Under the pieces are notes generated by a model that made no database searches, was not told where the DNA came from, and saw only the letters and a list, made by a program, of their open reading frames with translations. Shown here in pieces: positions 24,779 to 34,275 of a stretch of 64,000 nucleotides of DNA; within the stretch, counting starts at the first letter, position 1, and the number at the start of each line of letters is the position of its first letter. The DNA is from Clostridia bacterium (GTDB taxonomy: Bacteria > Bacillota > Clostridia > UMGS1883), in contig JAFUOO010000011.1 in NCBI GenBank assembly GCA_017472685.1, positions 232,850 through 296,849 of the forward strand. The letters are read 5' to 3'. The translations under genes and the position numbers were made by a program.

Positions 24779-25407
24779 TATATTTTTGCCGTTTTGTATT
24801 CGTATGCGTATTTTTCAAGGAAAAGCATCAGAAGCAGTGATGCGAATATGTCAATAATGCTGTGCTGCTTGAGTGTTACCGTTGAAATGCATATCATAAT
24901 GAAAAATGCAAAGGATGCCGCCTTCAGCCCCTTTGATGTGTTAAGATGCCTTGAACGGGTGAGTGCAATGTGTGCGCTCAAGGTGTCAAGCACGTGGATT
25001 GAGGGGCATACGTTTGTGGGTGTGTCGTTATGGTAGAGAACGTTTACCATTTGGGCAAAAATGTTGTCTGCCTCTACGGGGCGCTTGGGCAATACGCCGT
25101 TGGGGAAAAGCGCGTAGAGCATAAGGCATATCATGTTGCCTACAAACATCATTTTAACCATCCGCCAGAAGCTGTCGCGGTCGTTTGCCACAAGGTAGAA
25201 AAGCACTGCCGGCACATATATAAACCACATGAGGTAGGGCACGATGAAATATTCGCAAAAGGGAATATAGTCGTCGATGGGCGAGTGGATTATAAAGCGG
25301 GGAGTGACGGTAGCCTCCAGAAAGGAGAAAATGACAAAATATACTGCTGTATAAACACCCATGAAAACAACGGGGTGATTTTTGAAATACTGTTTTATAC
25401 TGTCCAT
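24778..25407 (-). CDS. PAP2-superfamily membrane phosphatase
   Basis: A 209-residue protein with about six membrane segments. The motifs CPSIHV (middle) and KQHSIIDI (near the C-terminus) correspond to the second and third PAP2 phosphatase motifs with their catalytic histidines. The amino-terminal arrangement resembles the inositolphosphotransferase/AUR1-like branch rather than undecaprenyl-pyrophosphatase BacA. The substrate is probably a lipid phosphate at the outer face of the membrane; not further assignable. Transcribed divergently from the HAD gene, without operon partners. Confidence 0.8.
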   Translation of the reverse strand: MDSIKQYFKNHPVVFMGVYTAVYFVIFSFLEATVTPRFIIHSPIDDYIPFCEYFIVPYLMWFIYVPAVLFYLVANDRDSFWRMVKMMFVGNMICLMLYALFPNGVLPKRPVEADNIFAQMVNVLYHNDTPTNVCPSIHVLDTLSAHIALTRSRHLNTSKGLKAASFAFFIMICISTVTLKQHSIIDIFASLLLMLFLEKYAYEYKTAKI

Positions 25408-25552
25408 ATCGATTTTATAGCCTTTCTTCCGAAGGTGTGATTTGTGTCCGTGGGCGAAATTGCCGTACGGACAATAAATTTACGGAAAAATGTTACATAG
25501 AGCATTATAGCCTTAAGGAAAATAAAAGTCAATGAACTAATTGTTAAAAATA

Positions 25553-25581
25553 TTGAAGTCGGGAATTTTTTATGTTACAAT
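25553..25581 (+). promoter_or_regulatory. SigA-type promoter of the HAD gene
   Basis: TTGAAG at 25553-25558, 17-bp spacer, TACAAT at 25576-25581; the ribosome site AAAAGGTGTGA lies just upstream of the start at 25610. Confidence 0.7.
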
Positions 25582-25609
25582 GATACAAAACTGCAAAAGG
25601 TGTGACAAT

Positions 25610-26404
25610 ATGCAAAAAATTGTGTTTTTTGATGTTGACGGCACCATCGTTACTGATGTTGCCGAGGGCGAGGGGAAATTTATTCCCGAAAGCTGTAAAG
25701 CTGCAATAAAAAAAGCCCGTGAAAAGGGTAATCTTTGCTTTATAAATTCAGGCAGACCCTACGGAAATGTGGAAAAATATATACTTGAAATAGGCTTCGA
25801 CGGCGTTGTTTCCGGCTGTGGAACAAACATACACGTGGGAGATAGGGACATTTACCATGTGTCTGTGGAAGAGGGCGTTGCCGCTCTTTGCTACAATTTG
25901 TGCCAAAGGTACAATATAACAGCCTTTTTTGAGGGCAGGGACAAAACCTATTATATCGAAAACGGCTATCATGTGCCCTGGCTTGAAGAGTTTGCAGGGG
26001 AAATTACAAAGCAGGGAAGCGTGGTTTTAAGAGAAATTGACCCTAGCTTCACCTTTGACAAGTTCTGCGCTTTTCATGACCCTGAAGACGATGTAACGGA
26101 GTTTTTGAAGGCTATGGACGAGCATTTTTCCATAATTATCCGTGACGAAACCTTCATTGAGCTGGTGCCAAAGGGCTCGGGCAAGGGCATTGCCATAAAA
26201 AAACTTTGTGAGTATTATAATATCCCCATTGAGCAAAGCTATGCAATAGGCGACAGTGTGAACGATTTAGACATGTTCCATGCCACACCAAACTCCATTG
26301 CAATGGGTAACGGCAAGGCGATACACCCATATGCAGCCTTTGTCACTAAGGATATAACGGACGACGGAATAGAATTTGCACTCAGGCATTTTGAAATTAT
26401 ATAA
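25610..26404 (+). CDS. Cof-type HAD-IIB hydrolase
   Basis: A 264-residue haloacid dehalogenase phosphatase of the Cof/HAD-IIB class. Motif I is FFDVDGTIVTD with nucleophile Asp and acid/base Asp; INSGR supplies motif II. GSGKGIAIKKL supplies the motif III Lys, and GDSVNDLDMF is motif IV. The C2B cap domain lies between motifs II and III. These enzymes act on sugar phosphates, flavin nucleotides or pyridoxal phosphate; the substrate is unknown. The start at 25610 is chosen over an upstream in-frame ATG because of the ribosome site. The flavodiiron gene follows 18 bases later. Confidence 0.88.
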   Translation: MQKIVFFDVDGTIVTDVAEGEGKFIPESCKAAIKKAREKGNLCFINSGRPYGNVEKYILEIGFDGVVSGCGTNIHVGDRDIYHVSVEEGVAALCYNLCQRYNITAFFEGRDKTYYIENGYHVPWLEEFAGEITKQGSVVLREIDPSFTFDKFCAFHDPEDDVTEFLKAMDEHFSIIIRDETFIELVPKGSGKGIAIKKLCEYYNIPIEQSYAIGDSVNDLDMFHATPNSIAMGNGKAIHPYAAFVTKDITDDGIEFALRHFEII

Positions 26405-26422
26405 ATAGAGGAGAAAAACATT

Positions 26423-27574
26423 ATGAAAATTACAGAAACAATCAAGTACATCGGCGTGGACGATTTGGATATTGACCTTTTTGAAAGTCAGTACATTGTG
26501 CCCAACGGCGTAAGCTACAATTCTTACGTTATTATGGATGAAAAGGTTTCAGTTATGGACACCTGCGACAAAAGAAAAATGAACGAGTGGTTTGAAAACT
26601 TAGAAAACGCACTTGAGGGCAAAACACCCGACTATCTTGTTATAAGCCATCTTGAGCCCGACCATGCAGGCAGTATTGGTGCATTCTGCGAAAAGTACCC
26701 CCTTGCAACGCTGGTTGTAAACGACAAGATTTTAAAAATGCTTCCCCAGTTCTTTAATTATGAATTTGAGCAGAGAAGCCTTGTTGTAAAAGAGGGTGAC
26801 ACTCTTAATTTAGGTAGCCACACCTTAGAATTTTATATGGCGCCCATGGTGCACTGGCCCGAGGTTATGGTAACCTATGAAAAGAGCGAAAAGGTTTTAT
26901 TCTCTGCTGACGGCTTCGGCAAGTTCGGTGCACTTAGCTGTGACGAGCCTTGGGACTGCGAGGCAAGACGCTATTATATCAATATTGTTGGTAAGTATGG
27001 CTCTCAGGTGCAGGCGCTTTTAAAGAAGGCAGCTACACTTGACATTGAAATTATTTGTCCTCTTCATGGTCCCTCTCTTACAGAAAACCTTGGTCACTAT
27101 ATTGAAAAGTACGACATCTGGTCCTCCTACCGCCCCGAAAATGAGGGCGTTGTGATAGCTTACGCTTCTATCCATGGCAACACAGGCGAAGCGGCAAGAC
27201 ATATTGCTTCTGAAATTGAAAAAACAGGCACAAAGGTGAGCGTGTTTGACCTTGCCCGTGACGACTGGGCAGAGGCTGTTGAGGACGCATTCCGCTACGA
27301 CCGCCTTATCTGTGCGGCGGCAACCTATGACGGCTTTATGTTCCCGCCCATGGAAAAGTTTCTTGGCACATTAAAGAAAAAGAGCTACCAGAAGAGAAAG
27401 GTTGCCCTGGTTGAAAACGGCTCCTGGGCACCCATGGCAGGGAAATTAATGCGTGAATATTTTGACTCTTTCAAGGAAATTGACCTTTATGACAAGACAC
27501 TTTCCATCAAGTCCACACTTAAGGATGGTCAGGCAGATGAGGTTAAAGCACTGGTTGAATTTATGGTAAAATAA
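26423..27574 (+). CDS. fprA: Flavodiiron protein, FprA-type A flavoprotein
   Basis: A 383-residue enzyme that reduces O2 to water (or NO to N2O), protecting anaerobes. The amino-terminal metallo-beta-lactamase-like domain carries the diiron ligands in HLEPDH (residues 76-81: His76, Glu78, Asp80, His81) and later His residues in MVHWPEVM and CPLHGPS. The C-terminal flavodoxin domain has the FMN loop ASIHGNTGEAA near 246-256. Length is standard for class A without rubredoxin fusion. GAGGAGAAAAAC precedes the start. It supports an anaerobic lifestyle. Confidence 0.93.
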   Translation: MKITETIKYIGVDDLDIDLFESQYIVPNGVSYNSYVIMDEKVSVMDTCDKRKMNEWFENLENALEGKTPDYLVISHLEPDHAGSIGAFCEKYPLATLVVNDKILKMLPQFFNYEFEQRSLVVKEGDTLNLGSHTLEFYMAPMVHWPEVMVTYEKSEKVLFSADGFGKFGALSCDEPWDCEARRYYINIVGKYGSQVQALLKKAATLDIEIICPLHGPSLTENLGHYIEKYDIWSSYRPENEGVVIAYASIHGNTGEAARHIASEIEKTGTKVSVFDLARDDWAEAVEDAFRYDRLICAAATYDGFMFPPMEKFLGTLKKKSYQKRKVALVENGSWAPMAGKLMREYFDSFKEIDLYDKTLSIKSTLKDGQADEVKALVEFMVK

Positions 27575-27642
27575 ATGGATGCAGAACGCAGAGCTGCACT
27601 CGCGCTACAGCGGAAGATGAATTTGCAAATAAGGGAAACGTT

Positions 27643-28338
27643 ATGAATATTGATACAAAAATAACCCCAAGGCTAAAAATGGTGGCTGATTTGGTGCCCG
27701 GGTGCAAATTAGTTGCCGACATTGGCACCGACCACGGGTATCTGCCCATTTATCTGGTGAATAAGGGCATTTGTGAAAGCGCCATTGCGGCAGATATTAA
27801 CGAGGGACCCCTTTCTGCGGCGAGGAAAAATATTGCCGAAACACGGGTCAAGGGCAAAATTGAAACCATACTCTCCGACGGGCTCAAAAAAATTGAAAAA
27901 GCCGACTGCGTTACAATCTGCGGAATGGGCGGCGAGCTTATGTGCGAAATAATTTCACACCGCAAAGACAGTATGACAAAGTTTGTGCTTCAGCCACAGA
28001 GGAGCGTAGATGATTTAAGGTGCTATCTTGCCCAAAACGGCTTTGAAATAAAAAAGGAAGCCGTGAGCCGCGAGGGCGACAAAATGTACTGCGCCTTTTA
28101 TGCGGAGTTCACGGGCGAAAAATGCGAAATAAGCAAAAGAGAGGCACTGCTTGGCAAGAAAGAGCTTCACTGTGACAAAAAGCTGTATGCTGAATATGTA
28201 GTTTACAGAAAGAAGGAAATAGAAAAAGCCCTTTCCCAGATGGAAAAAGCTAATGCTGCAGGAGACAGAAAAGCAGAGCTTGAAGCTATACTGAAAGTTT
28301 ATCAGGAGGCGGAAAATGAAGTTAGAGAAGATAATTGA
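27643..28338 (+). CDS. trmK: tRNA (adenine22-N1)-methyltransferase TrmK
   Basis: A 231-residue class I SAM methyltransferase that modifies A22 in tRNA. VADIGTDHGYLPIYLV is the TrmK-type motif I and CGMGGELM is the conserved central motif. The C-terminal 70 residues form a coiled-coil-like helix pair (YRKKEIEKALSQMEKAN), as in the family. The next gene overlaps its 3' end by 23 bases, and trmK followed by a Nif3-like gene is the usual Firmicutes pair. Confidence 0.92.
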   Translation: MNIDTKITPRLKMVADLVPGCKLVADIGTDHGYLPIYLVNKGICESAIAADINEGPLSAARKNIAETRVKGKIETILSDGLKKIEKADCVTICGMGGELMCEIISHRKDSMTKFVLQPQRSVDDLRCYLAQNGFEIKKEAVSREGDKMYCAFYAEFTGEKCEISKREALLGKKELHCDKKLYAEYVVYRKKEIEKALSQMEKANAAGDRKAELEAILKVYQEAENEVREDN

Positions 28339-29074
28339 TTTTATGGAAGAGCTTGCCCCTAAGGAGGGCGCAATGGAATACGACAACGTGGGGCTTCTGG
28401 TTGGCAGAGGCGAAAAGGAAGTAACAAGGGTTTTAACCAGCCTTGACTGCACACTTGATGTTGTGCGTGAGGCAAAGGAAAAGGGCTGTGAGGCAGTTGT
28501 GTGCCATCACCCCATAATGTTTGGCGGCGTTAAAAAAATTACCGACGAAACAAAGGAGGGCGAAATGCTCCTTTGCGCCATTGAGCAGGGCATTGCCATT
28601 TACGCCTGCCACACCAACCTTGATTTTGCCGAGGGCGGGCTTAACGACTATTTTTTAGAAAAGATAGGGTACACAGCCTGCGGTACAATTTTGGAAAACG
28701 AGGGCAGGATTTTTGAAACAGGCGCAGTTACTGTTGCTGATTTGTGCGCAAAAATCAAGAAAGCCTTTGATGTACCGCACTTAAGGGTTGCAGGCGACAC
28801 TCTGCGCGAGAGCGCTATGGGTGCACTCTGCACGGGAAGCGGCAAAAGCCTTGTGCATGAAGCTGTACAGAAGGCGGATGTGTACATTACGGGGGACATG
28901 GGGCATCATGATATACTCTCTGTTGTTGAAAACGGCTGTGCCTATATTGAAATAAGTCACTACGACAGTGAAAAAATTGCCATGGAGCTTCTTAAATGTA
29001 AGCTTAGTGAAAAATTTCCCCAGCTTGAGGTTTTCATGTCACAAGAAAACAAAAATCCTTTGACTTTTGTTTAA
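28316..29074 (+). CDS. Nif3-like dinuclear metal-centre protein
   Basis: A 252-residue NIF3/YbgI/YqfO-type protein. Metal-ligand motifs are visible: CHHPIMFGG near residue 62, CHTNLD near 99, and GHHDILS with a downstream Glu near the C-terminus. The family forms hexamers with two metals per subunit; it has been annotated as GTP cyclohydrolase I type 2, but its role is unsettled. It overlaps trmK. The promoter of the RNase P RNA lies partly inside its last codons. Confidence 0.9.
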   Translation: MKLEKIIDFMEELAPKEGAMEYDNVGLLVGRGEKEVTRVLTSLDCTLDVVREAKEKGCEAVVCHHPIMFGGVKKITDETKEGEMLLCAIEQGIAIYACHTNLDFAEGGLNDYFLEKIGYTACGTILENEGRIFETGAVTVADLCAKIKKAFDVPHLRVAGDTLRESAMGALCTGSGKSLVHEAVQKADVYITGDMGHHDILSVVENGCAYIEISHYDSEKIAMELLKCKLSEKFPQLEVFMSQENKNPLTFV

Positions 29075-29088
29075 GGATAAAGTATAAT
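29060..29088 (+). promoter_or_regulatory. Promoter of RNase P RNA
   Basis: TTGACT at 29060-29065 (inside the end of the Nif3-like gene), 17-bp spacer, TATAAT at 29083-29088, seven bases before the RNA. Confidence 0.85.
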
Positions 29089-29095
29089 GCACTTT

Positions 29096-29562
29096 GAGCA
29101 AGCTGAGCGGTCGCGGAGGCACGCAAGTGTCGATGAGGAAAGTCCGAGCTCCACAGGACAGGGTGCCGGGTAACTCCCGGTGGAGGCGACTCTAAGGAAA
29201 GTGCAACAGAAATAAACCGCCGAAATGCAGTCCCATGGGGACAGGCATTTGAGGGAATAGGGAATAGTGAAGAAGGAATAAGTTCGGAAAAAACTCCGCA
29301 GGGCGGAGTTTGATTGAACAATCTCTCTGTCAGCCTCTATTGGACTGTGTTTCGGTAAGGGTGGAAAGGCGGTGTAAGAGACCACCGCTCGAAAGGAGAC
29401 TTTCGAGGCTCTGTAAACCCCACTCGGTGCAACATCAAAAGGATTGGCTTTAGCCAAGGGTTGGTCCGACCTATATCCGAAAGATGGCTGGAGCCGTGCA
29501 GAAATGTACGGCGTAGATAGATGACCGTTTTAAATGACAGAACTCGGCTTACAGGCTTGCTC
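29096..29562 (+). ncRNA. rnpB: RNase P RNA, type A, with an expanded P12
   Basis: The catalytic RNA that removes 5' leaders from pre-tRNAs. P1 is formed by GAGCAAGC and GCTTGCTC at the two ends. Universal segments are present: GAGGAAAGTCCGAGCTCC, ACAGAAATAAACCGCC, GGTAAGGGTGGAAAGGCGG with GTGTAAGAGACCACC, and ACAGAACTCGGCTTACAG. The architecture is the ancestral type A rather than the Bacillus type B, as in most Clostridia. The P12 arm, closed by GAAATGCAGTCC and GGACTGTGTTTC, is about 130 nt long because a dispersed palindromic repeat is inserted in it. Confidence 0.93.
29251..29311. repeat. Bipartite repeat element inside rnpB P12
   Basis: GAGGGAATAGGGAATAGTGA-type quasi-repeats followed by the core hairpin AAACTCCGC-AGG-GCGGAGTTT (29291-29311). 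The left part matches the element near 14033 and the hairpin closely matches that at 63019-63040. Confidence 0.75.
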
Positions 29563-29576
29563 ATAAAAAGAAAATT

Positions 29577-29600
29577 AAGACGCCATGCGGCGTCTTTTTT
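29577..29600 (+). terminator. Terminator of RNase P RNA
   Basis: AAGACGCC-ATGC-GGCGTCTT followed by TTTT. Confidence 0.85.
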
Positions 29601-29602
29601 AT

Positions 29603-29702
29603 TGCCTTTGCCAATTCGATATATTTGTACCCCAAGGGCACGTCCTCGCTCTGCTCAGGGCGCAAGCAAATTCGATATAAATTCCTTGGGAATTTTCGAT
29701 AT
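29603..29702. repeat. Hairpin array with TCGATAT spacer (array 3)
   Basis: Minus orientation of the array family. On the minus strand it reads AAATTCC-CAA-GGAATTT between ATATCGA spacers, then ATTTG...CAAAT enclosing about 35 bases of longer sequence, another ATATCGA, and an imperfect ATTGGC/GGCAAT hairpin. It is squeezed between the rnpB terminator and the terminator of the MntR-like gene. Confidence 0.65.
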
Positions 29703-29736
29703 GATAAAAGCCCTTCAATTTTGAAGGGCTTTTATC
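29703..29736 (-). terminator. Terminator of the minus-strand MntR-like/rpoD unit
   Basis: GATAAAAGCCCTTCAA-TT-TTGAAGGGCTTTTATC, a perfect 16-pair stem just past the stop at 29742; symmetrical, so it may work both ways. Confidence 0.85.
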
Positions 29737-29741
29737 ACTTG

Positions 29742-30116
29742 TTATATAAGTTTTGAGTTTTTCAGAAATGCTTTAAGCTTTTCAAAGGTTTCCTCGCTTA
29801 AGTCGTGCTCAATCTTGCAGCTGTCTTCCTTTGCGGTTTCCTCGTCAACGCCTATGTGCATTAAAAGCTTTGTGAGGATTTCGTGGCGCTCATACACCTT
29901 ATTTGCAATCATAAGACCTGTATCCGTAAGGGAAATGTGACCCACTTCATCTACGGTTGCATAGCCTTTTTCGCGGAGTGATTTCATAGCAACAGAGACA
30001 GAGGGCTTTGAAAAACCGAGGGCGTGGGCAATATCAATGCTGCGCACACTGCCGTTCTCGTTTTTGAGCATAAGTATGGCTTCGAGATAGTCCTCAAGTG
30101 ACTGATTGTTACGCAC
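29742..30116 (-). CDS. DtxR/MntR-family metal-dependent regulator
   Basis: A 124-residue protein with an amino-terminal winged helix (SLEDYLEAILMLKNENGSVRSIDIAHAL, SKPSVSVAMKSLREKGY). The metal-binding dimerisation region contains YERHEILTKLL and IEHDLSEETFEKL. This matches the short MntR-like branch without the SH3-like third domain. These repressors sense Mn2+ or Fe2+. A GTG start at 30116 follows AAGGAGGGCTCACA. It follows rpoD by 12 bases and is probably cotranscribed with it; no metal transporter is nearby. Confidence 0.85.
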   Translation of the reverse strand: MRNNQSLEDYLEAILMLKNENGSVRSIDIAHALGFSKPSVSVAMKSLREKGYATVDEVGHISLTDTGLMIANKVYERHEILTKLLMHIGVDEETAKEDSCKIEHDLSEETFEKLKAFLKNSKLI

Positions 30117-30128
30117 TGTGAGCCCTCC

Positions 30129-31217
30129 TTATTCTAAGAAATCCTTAAGCTTTTTGCTCCTGGAAGGATGGCGGAGCTTGCGGAGCGCCTTAGCTTCAAT
30201 CTGACGTATTCTTTCACGTGTTACATTGAATTCCTGACCAACCTCTTCAAGTGTTCTCTGCCTGCCGTCAACCAAGCCGAAGCGGAGACGCAGTACCTTT
30301 TCTTCACGGGCTGTGAGTGTGGAGAGCACTTCCATGAGCTGTTCCTTAAGAAGCATGAAAGAAGCAGCTTCACTGGGTGCGGGAGCATCGTCGTCGGGAA
30401 TGAAGTCGCCAAGATGGCTGTCTTCCTCTTCGCCGATGGGTGTTTCCAGGCTAACGGGCTCCTGTGCAATCTTCATGATTTCACGTACCTTTTCCAGGCT
30501 CATGTTCATTTCCTTTGCAATTTCCTCGGGAGTAGGTTCACGGCCTAACTCCTGAAGTAGCTGTCTGGAAACGCGGATGAGCTTGTTGATGGTTTCAACC
30601 ATATGAACGGGGATACGGATTGTTCTTGCCTGGTCGGCAATGGCACGTGTGATAGCCTGGCGAATCCACCAGGTTGCATATGTGGAGAACTTGTAGCCCT
30701 TTGTATAGTCGAACTTTTCAACAGCCTTGATAAGACCCAGGTTACCTTCCTGGATAAGGTCCAAAAAGAGCATGCCGCGACCTACGTAACGTTTTGCAAT
30801 GCTTACTACAAGACGAAGGTTTGCTTCGGTGAGCTTCTGGCGTGCAACCTCGTCGCCCTCGCTCATGCGCTTTGCATAGTCGTGCTCTTCTGTGGGAGAA
30901 AGAAGCGGCACCTTACCGATTTCCTTAAGGTACATTCTTACGTGGTCGTCGATACTTACGCCCTCGGGAACGGATAAGTCCTCGGGGTCATCGGCACCCT
31001 CAGCCTCGTCAATCTTTGCCAGTTCAGAGTCCATGTCGCCTACTACTGTTACGCCCTGTGCATCCAGGTGCTCGTGGATTTTTTCAATCTGCTCGGCATC
31101 AAGCTCAAATTCAGCGAGAGCATCCTCAATTTCCTTTAATGTAAGGACACCCTTCTGCTTACCTGTTTCGATAAGCTCCTTGATTACCGCCTTTTTGTTG
31201 GTAGCGTTTTCACTCAT
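30129..31217 (-). CDS. rpoD: Primary RNA polymerase sigma factor (SigA/RpoD)
   Basis: The housekeeping sigma factor, 362 residues, with all domains. There is a short region 1.1-like amino end, region 1.2 ([17 protein letters not shown]), region 2 with the -10-binding segment ([33 protein letters not shown]), and region 3. Region 4 has the -35-binding helix-turn-helix ([24 protein letters not shown]). I start it at 31217 because AAAGGATGAT precedes that ATG; an in-frame ATG at 31226 is possible. It is the last gene of the classical dgt-dnaG-rpoD macromolecular-synthesis cluster. Confidence 0.96.
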   Translation of the reverse strand: MSENATNKKAVIKELIETGKQKGVLTLKEIEDALAEFELDAEQIEKIHEHLDAQGVTVVGDMDSELAKIDEAEGADDPEDLSVPEGVSIDDHVRMYLKEIGKVPLLSPTEEHDYAKRMSEGDEVARQKLTEANLRLVVSIAKRYVGRGMLFLDLIQEGNLGLIKAVEKFDYTKGYKFSTYATWWIRQAITRAIADQARTIRIPVHMVETINKLIRVSRQLLQELGREPTPEEIAKEMNMSLEKVREIMKIAQEPVSLETPIGEEEDSHLGDFIPDDDAPAPSEAASFMLLKEQLMEVLSTLTAREEKVLRLRFGLVDGRQRTLEEVGQEFNVTRERIRQIEAKALRKLRHPSRSKKLKDFLE

Positions 31218-31222
31218 TGAGA

Positions 31223-32986
31223 TCATCCTTTCAATGATTTTTGTTGTTTTAATAATTCGGAAAGAAGATTTACGTCACCTGCCGCTGTTGCTTGGGCTAT
31301 TTTAATATTCAACGTCTCTTCTTCAATTACCTTTATAAAATCAACTGCTGCACTTTTTGGGTCAGCAATTTCAACCTTTTGTAAAAAAACCTCTGAAAAT
31401 TCACCCTCGCGCCCTGTGAATGCGCGGGAGAGCTCCGTTATGCCAAAGGCAGAGCCTTGGTTAAAAAGCTCCAGCGCTTTTTGAAAAATTTCACGGTGAA
31501 GCTCATGGGTGAAAAGGTCTTCTGTGACCTTGTCCTTAAGCTTTTCAAAAACATTTCGTTCGGAAAGAAGGATGCACAAGAGCCCGCATTCGGCTTTTTT
31601 GAGCCTTGCTTCGCTCTTCTTGTGTGCTGTGGGGGCAGTCTGTACGCCCGAGGAGCGCCGCATCTGGGAATTAATTTCGCTCTGATGAGTGCGCCTGCGG
31701 AGCTTTTTAATCTCCGTAGTGAGGGCGCTTTCCGAAATGTTTGCCTTGCGGCAGATATATTTTATGTATTCATCCTGCTCAACTGCGCTTTTAAGCTTTG
31801 ACAAAAACTGCGCAGCCTCGCGGGAGAATTCAACCTTCTGGGCAATGTCGTCCAAATCATATTTTGCCATTATGGAGTCAACCTCGTAGCGGGTGGTTGC
31901 ACGGGCAGAGGACAAAAGCTCCTCAAAGGCAACGCTGCCTCGCTTACGGATAAATTCATCAGGGTCCTTGCCGTCGGGCACCTTTAAAACCCTTACGTTA
32001 CATTCCAGCGGTGCAAAAAGCTCAATTGCCTTTTTTGCCGCCTTCTGACCTGCCTCATCCGAGTCGTAGCACAAATATATATTTTTGGAATGCTTTGCGG
32101 CAAGCCGTGCCTGGTCCTGGGTGAGGGCGGTGCCGCAGCCTGCAATGGCAGAGGTGAAGCCTGCCTGGTGGAGGCTGATAACGTCCATGTAGCCCTCGGT
32201 AAGTATCAGGTAATTATGCTGACTTTTCTTTGCAAAGTTTAAAGCATAAAGTGTTTTGCTTTTGTTGTAAACAATGCTTTCGGGTGAGTTGATGTATTTT
32301 GCACCATCGCCCTCTAATTTTCTTCCGCCGAAGCCCACAACGTTGCCCCTTGTGTCAAAAATGGGGTACATAACACGGTTACGGAAGCGGTCGTATACGT
32401 GGTTTTTTTCGTTACGTATGCAAAGCCCCGATTCGACTATGAGCTCTCTCTCGTAGCCTAAGGACAAAAGCTTTTTTAAGAGACTGTCCCACTTGTCAGG
32501 CGATGCGCCCAAGCCGAAGGAGGTGATTGTTTTCATTGATAAGCCGCGGTTTGTGAGATAGTCAAGAGCGGTTTTGCCCTCTTGTGACAACAAAACCTCC
32601 CTAAAATGCCTTGCGGCATCGCGGTTCATGTCATAAATGCGGCGCTTTCTTTTGTAGAACTCGTCCGCTTCGTCCTTTGACTGACCCATTTCGGGAAGAT
32701 TGATGCCTGCTCTTTCCGAAAGAAGCTTCAGCGCATCGGGAAAGTCAAGATTTTCGGCAGCCATAACAAACTGGATAACACTGCCGCCTGCACCGCAGCC
32801 GAAGCAGTGGTAAAGCTGCTTGTCTCCGCTTACGTGAAAGGAGGGGGTTTTTTCCCGGTGGAAGGGGCAACAGCCCATGTAGCCCGAGCCACTTTTTTTC
32901 AGGCTTACATAAGACGAAACAAGAGAGACTATGTCGTTTGCGTTAACTATTTCCGAAATCAGCTCGTCCGGATAAAAATTAGCCAT
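31223..32986 (-). CDS. dnaG: DNA primase
   Basis: A 587-residue primase that lays down RNA primers at the replication fork. The amino-terminal CHC2 zinc finger is visible (CPFH near residue 41, CFGC near 62). The Toprim catalytic core contains [13 protein letters not shown] and [11 protein letters not shown], and a C-terminal helicase-binding region is present. The start at 32986 ([14 protein letters not shown]) follows GGAGGTGCAGAC; an upstream in-frame extension to 33091 is not supported. Its stop lies five bases before the rpoD start and overlaps the rpoD ribosome site, so translation is likely coupled. Confidence 0.96.
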   Translation of the reverse strand: MANFYPDELISEIVNANDIVSLVSSYVSLKKSGSGYMGCCPFHREKTPSFHVSGDKQLYHCFGCGAGGSVIQFVMAAENLDFPDALKLLSERAGINLPEMGQSKDEADEFYKRKRRIYDMNRDAARHFREVLLSQEGKTALDYLTNRGLSMKTITSFGLGASPDKWDSLLKKLLSLGYERELIVESGLCIRNEKNHVYDRFRNRVMYPIFDTRGNVVGFGGRKLEGDGAKYINSPESIVYNKSKTLYALNFAKKSQHNYLILTEGYMDVISLHQAGFTSAIAGCGTALTQDQARLAAKHSKNIYLCYDSDEAGQKAAKKAIELFAPLECNVRVLKVPDGKDPDEFIRKRGSVAFEELLSSARATTRYEVDSIMAKYDLDDIAQKVEFSREAAQFLSKLKSAVEQDEYIKYICRKANISESALTTEIKKLRRRTHQSEINSQMRRSSGVQTAPTAHKKSEARLKKAECGLLCILLSERNVFEKLKDKVTEDLFTHELHREIFQKALELFNQGSAFGITELSRAFTGREGEFSEVFLQKVEIADPKSAAVDFIKVIEEETLNIKIAQATAAGDVNLLSELLKQQKSLKG

Positions 32987-33200
32987 GTCTGCACCTCCAT
33001 AAAATTTGCTTATACAAAAAATGTATAGCATTGGGTGTGCGAAAAAACGCACATATCTCTCTTTAAAAATTTGTTCTGAAAAAGTGTTCAATGTATTTAT
33101 TCGACAAGTTGCGAAAAAATCCTTTTTTAAAAATCAATCTTTTAGAAAATTTTACCCCGTGTGAAAGTTATTCCCATAAAAGGGAAAAATATACCTATAT

Positions 33201-34196
33201 TTACAGGCGCTGGCTCCACGAAGAGGGCACATAAAGGTTGTTGAAGGTGAAAATTGCGTAGCGGTCGCTCATGCCTGCAATATAGTCGCATATGCTGCGC
33301 TCAATGTCAAACTCGCTCATGCCCGAAATGTCCACATCGGGGAGAAGGTGGGGGTTTTTAACGTAGTGGGAATAAAGCCCGTCCATTATACTGTAGACCT
33401 TGTTTTCCTCCTTCTTTGCATCGGAGCCGATGTAAACGTGCTCAAACATAAAGGCACGCAGACTGTCCATTGCTTCCTTAACGGCACCTGTCATTTTTAT
33501 ATCGGCTGTATCAGCGCTTGACTCAATGCAGTTTTTTATCATGCAGCTGATACGACCCGAATGAGTGGTGCCCAGAATTTCGATAATTTCCCCGGGAATA
33601 GACGAAAGTGACAGCACACCTGCGCGGATGGCATCATCAATGTCGTGGTTTATGTAGGCAATGCGGTCGGCAAACTTGATTATTTTGCCCTCGGGCGTCT
33701 GTGCAACGCCATCGCCCGTGTGGTGCAGAATGCCGTCGCGCACCTCATATGTGAGGTTTAATTTGTCGATAAAATCCGCAACACGCACGCTCTGCTCGTT
33801 GTGACGAAAGCCGTTGGGGGAAAGCTTGTTTAAGGCTGCTTCACCTGCGTGACCGAAAGGTGTGTGCCCCAAGTCGTGACCGAGGCTGATGGCTTCGACT
33901 AAATCTTCGTTAAGGCGGAGAGAACGGGCAATTGTTCTGCCGATTTGCGAAACCTCCAATGTGTGGGTGAGGCGTGTGCGGTAGTGGTCGCCCTCGGGAG
34001 AAATGAAAACCTGGGTTTTGTGTTTTAAGCGACGGAAGGACTTTGAATGGATAATCTTGTCGCGGTCGCGCTGGAACTCGGTACGCATTTCGCAAAGGGG
34101 CTTTGGCACCTGCCTGCCCTTGGTGTTCTTTGCTTTTGTGGCATAGGGCGAGAGGATTAAGTCTTCAGTTTCTTCAATACGTTCACGGATTGTCAT
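33201..34196 (-). CDS. dgt: dGTPase-like deoxynucleoside triphosphate triphosphohydrolase
   Basis: An HD-superfamily enzyme of 331 residues. Metal and substrate residues are in RLTHTLEVSQIGR, SLGHDLGHTPFGHAGE (the HD motif) and KFADRIAYINHDIDDA. The family converts dNTPs to nucleosides plus triphosphate. Adjacent to dnaG-rpoD as usual in Clostridia. The start at 34196 is supported by GGAGTGATTTC; the ORF extends upstream to 34328 without signals. A 214-bp AT-rich gap separates it from dnaG, so the latter may have its own promoter. Confidence 0.92.
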   Translation of the reverse strand: MTIRERIEETEDLILSPYATKAKNTKGRQVPKPLCEMRTEFQRDRDKIIHSKSFRRLKHKTQVFISPEGDHYRTRLTHTLEVSQIGRTIARSLRLNEDLVEAISLGHDLGHTPFGHAGEAALNKLSPNGFRHNEQSVRVADFIDKLNLTYEVRDGILHHTGDGVAQTPEGKIIKFADRIAYINHDIDDAIRAGVLSLSSIPGEIIEILGTTHSGRISCMIKNCIESSADTADIKMTGAVKEAMDSLRAFMFEHVYIGSDAKKEENKVYSIMDGLYSHYVKNPHLLPDVDISGMSEFDIERSICDYIAGMSDRYAIFTFNNLYVPSSWSQRL

Positions 34197-34204
34197 GAAA
34201 TCAC

Positions 34205-34275
34205 TCCGTTCAAATGAATAATGAATAATTGCAGTGGATTTTCGCGGGGCGAAAATCTTCGATTTAATAATTATA
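34205..34275. repeat. Short repeat and hairpin in the dgt leader
   Basis: AATGAATAATGAATAATTGCAG quasi-repeats followed by the hairpin GATTTTCGC-GGG-GCGAAAATC and AT-rich sequence; resembles a decayed bipartite repeat element. Confidence 0.45.
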
